This document shows, in pieces, positions 6,219 through 13,416 of a stretch of DNA of 13,982 nt; position 1 is the first letter of the stretch, and every line of letters begins with the position of its first letter. The stretch lies in contig CAZVNJ010000053.1 of the NCBI GenBank assembly GCA_964628985.1, forward strand, positions 1-13,982. The letters are read 5' to 3'. A program made the position numbers and the translations under genes. The notes under the pieces are model-generated. The model searched no databases, was not told the origin of the DNA, and was given only the letters and a program-made list of their open reading frames with translations. Origin of the DNA: SURF-43 sp964628985 (GTDB taxonomy: Bacteria; Chloroflexota; Dehalococcoidia; UBA2979).

Positions 6219-7415
6219 TCACGCTCCCTGCAGGATCAACGCGACCTGCTCACTCATGATCCCGCCGTTGCCGGAGACGAACGCCGTGTTGCAGTCGCGC
6301 ACCTGCGCGTCGCCCGCCCGGCCCATCACCTGCCGCGCGCCATCGAGGACGTGCGACATCCCGCCGGCCAGGCCCGCCTGCCCGAACGAGAGTTGCCCTC
6401 CATGCGTGTTACACGGGAAGTCGCCGCGGTACGTCAGGTCGTGCGACCGGATGAATCGCGCACCCTCGCCCTTCGGGCAGAAGCCGGCATCCTCCAGCGT
6501 CATCAGCACAGTGATCGTGTAACAGTCGTAGACGGACACCATGTCGATGTCCCGGCGGGCGACACGTGCCATCGCGAAGGCCTGGTCCGAGGCCGGCCCG
6601 ATCGGCGTCCGCATCAAGTCCTCGGCGTATGTCGGGGTCTTGAATGCGACATGCTCCCCGAAGCCGGTGATCCGTACGGGCCGATGGTCGGATCGCCTCG
6701 GAATGTCCGACCGCGCGACGACGACGGCGGCGCCGCCGGCCACCGGCATCACGATTTCGAGCAGGTGGATCGGGTCGGCAATCACCGGCGAGTTCAGTAC
6801 GTCCTCCGCCGTGATCGGTTGGCCGTAGAAAATCGCGTTCGGTGTGGCGCAGGCGTTCGTCCGCTGGTCCACGGCGATCTTCGCGAGGGCGAGCGGGTCA
6901 TAGCCGTAGGTGTGCGCGTACCGCTGCGCGATCAGCGCATAGCCGCAGTTCTGCGCCACATTCCCGTATGGAATGTCGAACTCCGCCTGAGGCGACCCGA
7001 ACCGGTCGCTCGACGCGCCATACCCGAGCGCGACGGGCGGCTCCTGCCCCGGCGGTAGCGGCACCGGGCTCGCGGGCGTCACGCACAGCACCACGTTGGC
7101 GATCCCCATCTCGATCGCGGCTGCGGCCCGCCACACCATCCCCGCCGCCGTTGCGCCGCCGAGGTCGACAAATTCCGCGAAGTTCACGGCGAATCCGAGG
7201 TATTCGGCCACCGTCGAGGGCACGAATGACGCCGACTCCCTGATGCCTCCCGTGCAGATCCCATCCACGAGACGGGGGTCGATCCCGGCGTCCTCAAGCG
7301 CGGCTTTCGCGAGGGCTCCCCATTGCTCAAGACTGAGCCCACGGGATCCAGGTGGCCGCCGTTCGGGCTTCCATTCGGCCATCCCCATGATCGCCGCCGT
7401 GCCCTGGAGTCCCAT
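6219..7415 (-). CDS. Thiolase-like (SCP-x / lipid-transfer type) acyl-CoA enzyme without the nucleophilic Cys
   Basis: A 398-residue thiolase-superfamily protein of the SCP2/lipid-transfer branch. Seen: the early LSLEQWGALAKAALEDAGIDPRLVDGI pattern, and a nucleophile region reading VDLGGATAAGMVWRAAAAIEMG (83-104) with Gly/Ala in place of the catalytic Cys. DMVSVYDCYTITVLMTLEDAGFCPKGEG (291-318), CNTHGGQLSFGQAGLAGG (335-352, His338) and SGNGGIMSEQ near the end follow. Ltp2-type aldolases share the YDxxT segment and also lack the Cys. With the DUF35 partner 3 nt downstream, retro-aldol or related C-C cleavage of an acyl-CoA is more likely than classical thiolysis, but this is inference. The frame runs upstream to 7616; ATG at 7415 is chosen because it begins the family fold (MGLQGTAAIMGMAEW) and the upstream extension is Arg/Pro-rich and overlaps the divergent gene. 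The stop is TGA. Confidence 0.9.
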   Translation of the reverse strand: MGLQGTAAIMGMAEWKPERRPPGSRGLSLEQWGALAKAALEDAGIDPRLVDGICTGGIRESASFVPSTVAEYLGFAVNFAEFVDLGGATAAGMVWRAAAAIEMGIANVVLCVTPASPVPLPPGQEPPVALGYGASSDRFGSPQAEFDIPYGNVAQNCGYALIAQRYAHTYGYDPLALAKIAVDQRTNACATPNAIFYGQPITAEDVLNSPVIADPIHLLEIVMPVAGGAAVVVARSDIPRRSDHRPVRITGFGEHVAFKTPTYAEDLMRTPIGPASDQAFAMARVARRDIDMVSVYDCYTITVLMTLEDAGFCPKGEGARFIRSHDLTYRGDFPCNTHGGQLSFGQAGLAGGMSHVLDGARQVMGRAGDAQVRDCNTAFVSGNGGIMSEQVALILQGA

Positions 7416-7527
7416 CGCGCACCGCCCTTCGAGGCCTGCGCAGGGTACATGCCGGTGCTCTCGACGTGGGTGCGCGCGCGGCGCGGCGGCCGGCGCTACT
7501 GTCGCCCTGAGCCTCGGGAGGGCGCCC

Positions 7528-8319
7528 ATGCCGCGCATCGATGCCCACGTCCATGCGTTCCCGGAGCGCCTCGCCCTGGCTGTGCGTAACCGCCTCGATC
7601 CCGGCGGGCGATTCACGGACAGCCCGCTCCTCGATCCCCTCGGGGGGCGCGTGCGCGATGCCGGCTTCGACCGCGCCTGGATCTTGCCCTACGCCCATCG
7701 GGCCGGCGTCGCGGAGAGCCTGAACGAGTGGGTGGCCGCTGAGGTCACGCGCTACCCGTGGCTCGTGCCCGGCGCCTCGTTCCATCCGGATGACGATCAT
7801 CTGCCGGCCCTGGTCAGGCACGCGCTCATCGACCTCCGGCTCCGTGTCGTGAAAGTCCATTGCGCCGTCGGCGCGTTTCCTCCGACCGATCCCCGGTTAC
7901 GGCCGCTCTGGGAGGCCGCCGAGTCCGAGGGCGTCCCGATCGTGATCCACGTGGGCCAGCGCTCGCCCGGAGACACCGCGGACGACGAGGTGCGCCAGCT
8001 GGTACCCGTGCTGACGGCCCACCCACGCCTGCGGATCGTCCTCGCGCACACCGGGCATCCGTCGACCGCCTCGGCCCTCGAACTGCTCGACCGCCACGAG
8101 CACCTCTACTCGGACGTGACGCCAGTCGGCGCACGCCCGAACGCGATCGACCCGTCCGACCTGGAGCGGTTCGCCGGGCGCATCCTGTTCGGCAGCGACG
8201 CCCCGAACAACGCCACGCCTCCCGCAGATCAGGCCGCTGGCTGGGCGACGGCGGGCCTCAGCGAGCACGCCCTGGCGATGCTCATGGGCGGCACCGCGGC
8301 GGCGTTGATCCCGGACTAG
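7528..8319 (+). CDS. Amidohydrolase family protein (metal-dependent TIM-barrel hydrolase)
   Basis: A 263-residue protein of the amidohydrolase-2 type (PF04909-like), cytosolic and metal-dependent. Seen: IDAHVHAF with the His7-x-His9 metal pair, VKVHCAVGAF (108-117), PIVIHVGQ with His141, IVLAHTGHP with His174, and ILFGSDAP with Asp224, the usual ligands and catalytic Asp in order around the barrel. Members hydrolyse or decarboxylate small ring or acyl compounds; the substrate here is unknown. The frame is open from about 7096, but ATG at 7528 has a strong GGGAGGG at 7516-7522 and starts right before the first barrel strand, so the upstream part is discarded. Divergent from the thiolase-like gene (112 bp apart). 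Its TAG stop shares the tetranucleotide CTAG with the stop of the convergent S9 peptidase. Confidence 0.92.
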   Translation: MPRIDAHVHAFPERLALAVRNRLDPGGRFTDSPLLDPLGGRVRDAGFDRAWILPYAHRAGVAESLNEWVAAEVTRYPWLVPGASFHPDDDHLPALVRHALIDLRLRVVKVHCAVGAFPPTDPRLRPLWEAAESEGVPIVIHVGQRSPGDTADDEVRQLVPVLTAHPRLRIVLAHTGHPSTASALELLDRHEHLYSDVTPVGARPNAIDPSDLERFAGRILFGSDAPNNATPPADQAAGWATAGLSEHALAMLMGGTAAALIPD

Positions 8320-10166
8320 GCGCCCTCGCGCCCGGCACCGAGGTAGTGGCCGACGAAGTCCACCACGCGCCGCGCGAGATCCATGCGGTGCGGCAACTTC
8401 TGGAAGCCGTGGCCCTCCTCGGGGTAGACCACGTACTCCACCACGCCCTCGCTGCGTCGCACCGTCTCCACGATCTGCTCGGACTCCTCGGGCGGCACGC
8501 GCACGTCGTGGTCGCCCTGGAAGACGAGGAGCGGCGTGCGGATCAGGTGCGCCTTGTGGATCGGTGAGATCGAGCGCAGGAACTCGGGGTCCTCGCCGTA
8601 TTCGCGTGAGCGGTGCTTGCGCCGCCACGCGCCGGTGTGCTTCAGGAACGTCTCGAAGTTCGCGATGCCGTAGAGGTCGACCGCGGCCGCCCAGCGCTCG
8701 GGAGCCTCGGTGATCGCTGCGAGCACCATGAACCCGCCATAGGAGCCGCCGAGGACGGCGATGCGCTTCGGGTCCACCTCGCCCGAGGCGACAAGCCAGT
8801 CGGTCGCCGCGAGCAGGTCTCGGACTGAGTCCATCCTCTTCTCCACGTCGTCCGCGTGGCTGTACTCCTTGCCGTACCCCGAGGACCCGCGCACGTTCGG
8901 CACAAGCAGCGCCACCTCGCCGCGCGCGAGCAGATAGTGCGGGCCCGGGTATCGCCCCCAGAGCGCCGGCCGGCTCTGCATCTCTGGCCCGCCATGCACG
9001 AGGACGACGCACGCGAGCGGACCGTCCGACGGCCCACGCTCCGGTGCGTAATAGAACGCCGGGATCTCCCGCCCGTCGAAGCTTGTGTAGTGCACCAGCC
9101 GAGGCTCCGGAAGGGAATCGAGCGGCAGCCCGTGAGTCTCGCTCGAGGTCAGCCGCGCAACCGTCGCGCTCGCGATGTCCGCGACCCAAACGTCGGGGAC
9201 ATCGCGTGGCCCCTCGAACGTGAACGCCAGCGCGCCGCCGTCTGGCCGCCACTCTGGCGTGCTCGCGACGCCGCCTGCGGGCTGGTCGAGGGTGATCCGT
9301 CGGCCGAGGCGGGCGTCCGCTGTCACCTCGTACGCCTCGATGCGGCCGTAGCCTGCCTCGTTCACCACGACTGCGAGCCGCGAGCAGTCCGGCGTGAGAG
9401 ACAGGGCCTCGATCCCCCACTCCGAGGTCAGCAAGTACTCGCGCTCCAGCGTGGCGAGGTCGATCCGCTGGAGGCCGGTGAACTCCCGCCCGTCGTCACT
9501 CAGCGCAAGCACCGCACCGGCCGGGTGGAAGTGCCCGTCGCTCCACTCGGAGAGGTCGTCGTGTGGCGTCAGCAGCCGAGGCTCCGAGCCACCATCGAGG
9601 TCGATCAGCCACATCGTGGCGTCGCCCGTGATCTCGAGGTTCGGGCGCGTGACGAGCAGCCAACGTCCGTCCGCGGAGAACCGACCGGCGGCGTTCATCC
9701 CGTCGTGCTGATACACCAGCCGCTCGACGCCGCTCTCCACGTCGAGGACGTAGATGTCGAAGAAGGAGCGGTCGCGCCGGTTCGACCCGTAGGACAGCAG
9801 CCGTCCGTCCGCTGACCACGCCCCGAGGTTGTGGATCACGCGTGGCATCGAGGCGAGCGCTCGACTCGTTCCGCTCGCGAGGTCGAGCAGGTGCAATTGG
9901 TACTGCTCGTCGCCGCCGTCGTCCGCCACGTATAGCAGATGGTCATGCCCCGGCCGGAAGGCCACCTGGTAGATCACGCCGCCGGTGTCGGTCAGTTGCT
10001 GGGCCGCGCCCCCTGACGCCGGGATCAGCCACGCCTGGGAGACGCCCGAGGCGTTTGAGCGGAAGGCCACCCGCGTCCCAGAGGAGTCGAACGAGGGTTG
10101 CTCGGAGACTTCGACCTGCACGAAGTGCTCAAGGCTGAGTGTTGAGATTGCCCCTGATGAGGTCAT
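8316..10166 (-). CDS. S9 family serine peptidase (prolyl oligopeptidase / acylaminoacyl-peptidase type)
   Basis: A 616-residue peptidase with two parts. Seen: an N-terminal beta-propeller (about 20-350) built of WD/PD40-like blades, for example FDSSGTRVAFRSNASG, AWSADGRLLSYGSNRRD and RFSADGRWLLVTRP. A C-terminal alpha/beta hydrolase domain follows with HGGPEMQSRP (oxyanion region), GGSYGGF with nucleophile Ser475, GDHDVRVP with relay Asp554 and EEGHGF with His586. No signal peptide, so it is likely cytosolic and cleaves short peptides, possibly removing N-acylated residues. GGAGG (reading from 10176 to 10172) lies 5 nt before the ATG, which fixes the start. It is divergent from the M20 peptidase with 68 bp between starts, so the two may share control and act together in peptide use. 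The stop overlaps the amidohydrolase stop. Confidence 0.95.
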   Translation of the reverse strand: MTSSGAISTLSLEHFVQVEVSEQPSFDSSGTRVAFRSNASGVSQAWLIPASGGAAQQLTDTGGVIYQVAFRPGHDHLLYVADDGGDEQYQLHLLDLASGTSRALASMPRVIHNLGAWSADGRLLSYGSNRRDRSFFDIYVLDVESGVERLVYQHDGMNAAGRFSADGRWLLVTRPNLEITGDATMWLIDLDGGSEPRLLTPHDDLSEWSDGHFHPAGAVLALSDDGREFTGLQRIDLATLEREYLLTSEWGIEALSLTPDCSRLAVVVNEAGYGRIEAYEVTADARLGRRITLDQPAGGVASTPEWRPDGGALAFTFEGPRDVPDVWVADIASATVARLTSSETHGLPLDSLPEPRLVHYTSFDGREIPAFYYAPERGPSDGPLACVVLVHGGPEMQSRPALWGRYPGPHYLLARGEVALLVPNVRGSSGYGKEYSHADDVEKRMDSVRDLLAATDWLVASGEVDPKRIAVLGGSYGGFMVLAAITEAPERWAAAVDLYGIANFETFLKHTGAWRRKHRSREYGEDPEFLRSISPIHKAHLIRTPLLVFQGDHDVRVPPEESEQIVETVRRSEGVVEYVVYPEEGHGFQKLPHRMDLARRVVDFVGHYLGAGREGA

Positions 10167-10195
10167 ACCTGCCTCCGGTCTGCTTGCCGCGCGGA

Positions 10196-10201
10196 TAGTA
10201 T
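10196..10201 (+). promoter_or_regulatory. Possible -10 box for the M20 peptidase gene
   Basis: TAGTAT lies 34 nt before the chosen ATG in the 68-bp divergent spacer, an AT-rich hexamer in GC-rich DNA. Transcription starting about 7 nt downstream would leave a leader containing the GGGAG ribosome site. No convincing -35 box is seen, so this is a weak call. Confidence 0.25.
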
Positions 10202-10234
10202 GCGCGCGTGTCGCCAGACCGACGGGAGCATCGC

Positions 10235-11386
10235 ATGCCGACTGCCTTAGAAGCCGCCCTCGACCGGGCTGTCCCCCGCGTCATCGAGGAGACTGTGCGC
10301 GTCTGCGAGATTCCCGCTCCGACCGGGCGCGAGCGGGTCCGCGCCCGGTACGTGCGCGACCGGCTCGAAGCGATCGGCGGCTGGTCGCACCTCGAAGTGG
10401 ATGGCCTGGCGAACGTCGTCGCGGTCCGGAAGGGCGAGGCTGGGCGCACGCGGCTGATGCTCTGCGCTCACCTCGATACCGTATTCCCAGATGCCGCGAC
10501 TCCTGTAGTGCGCAGCCGGGGCACGCTCACGGGCCGGGGTGTCGGCGACAACAGCCTCGGCGTCGCCGCCATGCTCGGTGTCGCCGAGGCCATGCAGGCC
10601 ACCCGTCTCCGCGGTGTCGGCGACATCATCTTCGCCGCCAACGTCGGCGAGGAGGGGCGCGGTGACCTCCGCGGCGCGCGCCGCCTGGTCAAGGATTACG
10701 CCGGCGACATCGACGCAATGGTCGCCATCGAGGGCCATGCGCTGAACCGCGTCCAGGCGCAGGCCGTCGCATCGCTGCGCTACGAGATCAGCATCGAGAC
10801 GGACGGCGGGCACTCGTGGAGCGCCTACGGGCGCAAGAACGCGATCGCCCTGCTCGCACGCGCCATCGTCGCCCTCGAGCCCCTCATGCCCGATCCCGCC
10901 GCGTCACCGAAGACCACGATGAACGTGGGGGTGATCCGCGGGGGGCGCAGCGTCAACACCATCGCGCCGGACGCTGTCTTTGAACTCGACATCCGCTCCG
11001 TGGAGCCCGCAAACGTGGACGCCCTGCTCCGCGACGCGCGGCTGGCGATGCGGGCGGCTGTGGGGGACGAGGCGGAGGTGAAGTTCAGGCGCATCGGTGC
11101 CCGGCCCGGAGGCAGTATGCCTCAGGACTCGCCCCTGGTCCGCGCCGTCCTCGGTGTGCGCGCCGGGCTTGGACTGCCGGAACCGGAGTTCTACGCCGGG
11201 TCCACGGACGCCAATGCTGCCATCGGCGCGGGCATCCCGACGACGTGCATCGGCGTCACCACGGGTGGCGAGGCGCACACGCCACGCGAGTGGATCAGCA
11301 CCGCACCGATCAAACAGGGCGTGCCATACCTCGGGCGCGCCATCCTTGCCGTCGCGCGGATGCCGAGGGCCGCCCTCGCGCGCTGA
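10235..11386 (+). CDS. M20 family metallopeptidase (dinuclear zinc aminoacylase/peptidase type)
   Basis: A 383-residue cytosolic hydrolase. Seen: LMLCAHLDTVFP with metal ligand His79 and catalytic Asp81, GRGVGDNSLG with bridging Asp105, and ANVGEEGRGDLRGAR with general base Glu139 and ligand Glu140. AIEGH with Glu166 follows at the site usually occupied by Asp, and GGEAHTPREWI with His348. The lid/dimerisation domain lies in between (GGHSWSAYGRKNAI to ELDIRSVE). These are all the expected M20 residues in order, so it should hydrolyse small peptides or N-acyl amino acids. ATG at 10235 has GGGAG at 10224-10228, 6 nt away; GTG at 10208 has no such site. The stop TGA is 1 nt from the stop of the convergent thioredoxin-like gene. 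Confidence 0.94.
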   Translation: MPTALEAALDRAVPRVIEETVRVCEIPAPTGRERVRARYVRDRLEAIGGWSHLEVDGLANVVAVRKGEAGRTRLMLCAHLDTVFPDAATPVVRSRGTLTGRGVGDNSLGVAAMLGVAEAMQATRLRGVGDIIFAANVGEEGRGDLRGARRLVKDYAGDIDAMVAIEGHALNRVQAQAVASLRYEISIETDGGHSWSAYGRKNAIALLARAIVALEPLMPDPAASPKTTMNVGVIRGGRSVNTIAPDAVFELDIRSVEPANVDALLRDARLAMRAAVGDEAEVKFRRIGARPGGSMPQDSPLVRAVLGVRAGLGLPEPEFYAGSTDANAAIGAGIPTTCIGVTTGGEAHTPREWISTAPIKQGVPYLGRAILAVARMPRAALAR

Positions 11387-11387
11387 C

Positions 11388-11876
11388 CTACTTCGCGACG
11401 AGCCCGTCGAGTAGCGCCCGGAGCGCGGGCTCCTGGAGCGGCCCGAACTGGCGGCTGGTCACTTTCACGCCATCAGCGGCGACGGCGGCGAATGCCGGGT
11501 GCGCGTGGACGCCGAGTTGCTTCGCGAGTCGCGCGTCCGCCTCAGCGTCGTAGTCGAGGATCACGAAGTTCACCCGGTCCTGGTACTCATATCGGAGCCC
11601 GTGCACGACGGGCCGCGCCAGCGCGCAGAACGGTCACCAGATCGCATCGACGAAGACGAGTGTGGGCTTGCCGTTGGCCGGCACCGTGGCCCCGGTCGAC
11701 GGGACGCGGTCGGTTGGAGGCGCGTACCCCTGGGGCACGCGGACCGCACCATCCGCGGAGGCGGCTGGGGTGCTGACGGAGGCGGCGTCCACGGAGGCCG
11801 GCGCGTCAGACTGACCACAGCCGAGCATGAGGGCGGCAGTGACGGCGAGTAGGACAAGCGGTCGGGTCGGTCTCAT
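11388..11876 (-). CDS. Thioredoxin-like lipoprotein, selenoprotein (Sec81 encoded by TGA at 11634-11636)
   Basis: A 162-residue protein when the in-frame TGA is read as selenocysteine. Seen: a lipoprotein signal peptide (MRPTRPLVLLAVTAALMLGC, Cys20 as lipid anchor) and an Ala/Ser/Pro-rich linker (21-65). A thioredoxin fold follows: strand KPTLVFVDAIW (70-80), Sec81-Pro-Phe-Cys84, helix ALARPVVHGLRYEYQDRV, strand NFVILDYDAEADARLAKQLGV, cis-Pro in HAHPAF (Pro127), and a final helix EPALRALLDGLVAK. Sec occupies the first, attacking position of the CxxC active site. It is therefore expected to be an extracytoplasmic thiol-disulfide or peroxide-linked oxidoreductase, anchored outside the cytoplasmic membrane. 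ORF calling breaks it into an 80-residue lipoprotein stub and a 72-residue tail. Codons on both sides keep thioredoxin-family residues, so a recent nonsense mutation is the weaker explanation. The real stop is TAG. Confidence 0.9.
11597..11613 (-). promoter_or_regulatory. Putative bacterial SECIS element of the thioredoxin-like gene
   Basis: Reading the minus strand, GCCCGU (11613-11608) pairs perfectly with ACGGGC (11602-11597), a 6-bp stem around loop CGUGC (11607-11603). A G-U wobble can extend the base. The loop begins 27 nt after the UGA and its second base is G, followed by U, as in the other candidate in this window. An alternative CGCG/CGCG pairing with loop CUGG lies nearer the UGA but is shorter. 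Confidence 0.7.
11634..11636 (-). other. Selenocysteine codon (UGA) of the thioredoxin-like lipoprotein
   Basis: In-frame TGA directly after the active-site Trp codon (TGG) and followed by codons for Pro-Phe-Cys. It sits exactly where the first Cys of a thioredoxin WCxxC motif belongs, giving W-U-P-F-C. Confidence 0.88.
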
Positions 11877-11909
11877 TCGGAAAGCCTAGCGACGCCGCTC
11901 GCCCGAGGC

Positions 11910-11926
11910 ATGAACAAAGAATGAAC
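11910..11926 (-). repeat. Direct repeat GTTCAT, 11-bp period (possible response-regulator site)
   Basis: On the minus strand GTTCAT occurs twice, 11 bp start to start, 34-50 bp before the start of the thioredoxin-like gene, in the 186-bp divergent spacer with the CoA transferase. Direct repeats one helical turn apart are bound by OmpR/PhoB-family regulators. The Streptomyces PHO box uses 11-nt units beginning GTTCA. Only two units are present. Confidence 0.4.
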
Positions 11927-12013
11927 GAGGAGACGCCTCTGCCCTCGACCTCGGCGCGCCCGGCTGGGGATCGCGCCCCGAATTACATCGATGATACTGT
12001 CCGCCCCGTCGCG

Positions 12014-12034
12014 AACCCCCGAGGGGTTGGGGGT
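12014..12034 (+). promoter_or_regulatory. Alternative-pairing C/G hairpin upstream of the CoA transferase gene
   Basis: AACCCC (12014-12019) pairs perfectly with GGGGTT (12023-12028) around loop CGA. The same C-tract, as ACCCCC (12015-12020), can instead pair with GGGGGT (12029-12034). It ends 28 nt before the GTG start, just upstream of the ribosome site, so it could be an operator or an mRNA structure affecting expression. No function is shown. Confidence 0.35.
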
Positions 12035-12062
12035 CACGACGGCATGGGAAGAGGTCTGAATC

Positions 12063-13343
12063 GTGGCCGGTCCGCTCGCTGGCGTCCGTATTCTCGAATT
12101 CACGCAGATCATCGCCGGCCCGTTCGGCTGCATGCTCCTCGCTGACCAGGGCGCTGAGGTGATGAAGGTGGAACCGCTCGGCGGGGAGCCCTGGCGCGTC
12201 TACGCCATGTTCATGCCGCTCGAGTCCAAGACGTACCAGTCCCTCAATCGCGGCAAGCAGTCGATCGCCCTCGACCTCGCGACGCCCGAGGCGCAGGCCA
12301 TCGTCCATCGTCTCGTGAAGGACGTGGACGTCGTCGTGAGCAACTACCGTCCGGACGTCCCCGCGCGCCTCGGCATCGACTACGAGACCCTGAGCAAGAT
12401 CAAGCCAGACCTGATCTACGTGGACTCCACCGCCTTCGGTCGCAAGGGCCCGTGGGCGATGAAGCCCGGCTACGACATCGTCGCCCAGGGCGTCTCCGGC
12501 TTCACCGCTGCTGGTGGTCGCTTCGACGAGAACGGCAACCCCGTGCTCCCCGGCGGGACCGCCACGGCCGACTTCGCGACTGGCTACGCGATCGCGTGGG
12601 GCACGTGCGCCGCGCTCTACCACAAGGCGAGGACCGGCGAGGGCCAGTTGGTGGAGACCTCGTTGCTCGTCAATGCGCTGAACTTCCTCGGCGGCTCCTT
12701 CATGTCTCTCCCGGCGGCAGACGAACTCGTGCGCACCGCCTTCCTGGCAGACGCCAAGGCCGCCCGTGAGCGTGGAGAGGGGTACGCGGAGATCGTGAAG
12801 CGCCGCCAGGCGCGTCTCCAGGTCGCCCAACTCGGCAACATCTACTACCGCAACTACCTGACCAAGGACGGCGCCATCGCCGTCGGCAACCTCTCCGCCT
12901 CGCTCCGCCAGAAGATGCGCGACGCCCTCGGCATCGAGTACGACCGACGCGACCACGACCCGAACTACAACCCGCGAGACCCAGAGACCATCGAGGCGGG
13001 CAACGCGCTCACCGCCCGCGTCGAGAAGATGATGGTCGAGAAGACAACCGCCCACTGGGTGGAACTGCTTGAGTCGCACGGCGTCCCGGTCGGTGAACTC
13101 AACTTCACCGAGGAACTGGACCAGCACCCGCAGATCATCGAGAACGGCTACGTCGTGGCGCTGGACCATGACCTCTCGGGCCCGCAGACGATGGTGTCCC
13201 CGCCGCACAAGATGAGTAAGACCCCACCCGAGGCGAAGAGCGCCTCGCCGCCGCTCGGGCGCGACACGGACAAGATCCTGGCCTCAGCGGGCTACAGCGC
13301 CGACGAGATCGCGGCCTTCCGCGCGAAGCGCGCCGTCGGATAG
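12063..13343 (+). CDS. CaiB/BaiF family (class III) CoA transferase
   Basis: A 426-residue class III CoA transferase that moves CoA between carboxylic acids through an aspartyl-CoA intermediate. Seen: the N-terminal GVRILEFTQIIAGPFGCMLLADQGAEVMKVEP block (7-38), NRGKQSIALDL (62-72), VVVSNYRPDVPARLGIDYE (90-108), LIYVDSTAFGRKGPW, GYDIVAQGVSGF (136-147) and catalytic Asp170 in TADFATG. A C-terminal half with the family's small domain (AVGNLSASLRQKMRDALGI) and a late LESHGVPVGELNF follow. It is cytosolic, and its interlocked dimer is the family norm. GTG at 12063 has GAGG at 12051-12054. The spacer 11877-12062 holds a direct repeat and a hairpin. The substrate cannot be told from sequence; formyl-CoA, carnitine and aryl- or alkyl-succinate enzymes are all in this family. 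A strong hairpin follows the TAG stop. Confidence 0.95.
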   Translation: MAGPLAGVRILEFTQIIAGPFGCMLLADQGAEVMKVEPLGGEPWRVYAMFMPLESKTYQSLNRGKQSIALDLATPEAQAIVHRLVKDVDVVVSNYRPDVPARLGIDYETLSKIKPDLIYVDSTAFGRKGPWAMKPGYDIVAQGVSGFTAAGGRFDENGNPVLPGGTATADFATGYAIAWGTCAALYHKARTGEGQLVETSLLVNALNFLGGSFMSLPAADELVRTAFLADAKAARERGEGYAEIVKRRQARLQVAQLGNIYYRNYLTKDGAIAVGNLSASLRQKMRDALGIEYDRRDHDPNYNPRDPETIEAGNALTARVEKMMVEKTTAHWVELLESHGVPVGELNFTEELDQHPQIIENGYVVALDHDLSGPQTMVSPPHKMSKTPPEAKSASPPLGRDTDKILASAGYSADEIAAFRAKRAVG

Positions 13344-13367
13344 CGGCTTCCCACCGCGACACGCAAC

Positions 13368-13391
13368 GAGGGCGCCCTTGCGGGCGCCCTC
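13368..13391. terminator. Bidirectional hairpin terminator between convergent genes
   Basis: GAGGGCGCCC (13368-13377) and GGGCGCCCTC (13382-13391) form a perfect 10-bp stem around loop TTGC. It lies 24 bp after the CoA transferase stop and 25 bp from the SDR stop on the other strand, nearly midway. There is no real T-tract on either side, so it may act as a pause or mRNA-end structure more than a classical intrinsic terminator. Confidence 0.75.
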
Positions 13392-13416
13392 TTCGCATCT
13401 CAGCGAGGCCCCGCGA

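Noticed and set aside
7497..7502. TACTGT as a -10 box for the amidohydrolase gene
   Set aside because: Only a TAnnnT match and no -35 box; such hexamers are expected by chance.
7897..9420. Long 507-residue minus-strand ORF overlapping the S9 peptidase and amidohydrolase
   Set aside because: It is an out-of-frame, Arg/Gly-rich shadow of two well-supported genes.
11388..11606. Separate 72-residue minus-strand gene
   Set aside because: It starts at an internal GTG in the middle of a thioredoxin helix and lacks the active site. It is the C-terminal part of the Sec-containing protein.
11614..11625. CGCG/CGCG hairpin with loop CUGG as the SECIS of the thioredoxin-like gene
   Set aside because: Only 4 bp and too close to the UGA; the 6-bp hairpin at 11597-11613 is better and matches the other gene's element.
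4168..11876. Reassigned genetic code (UGA = Trp or Gly) to explain the in-frame TGAs
   Set aside because: TGA is a real stop for the genes ending at 4698, 5808, 6219 and 11386, and the two in-frame cases both fall at redox Sec/Cys positions.
11886..13208. Long 440-residue ORF on the minus strand opposite the CoA transferase
   Set aside because: Its composition is Arg/His/Val/Gly-rich with no family motifs; it mirrors the codon bias of the strongly supported gene on the plus strand.
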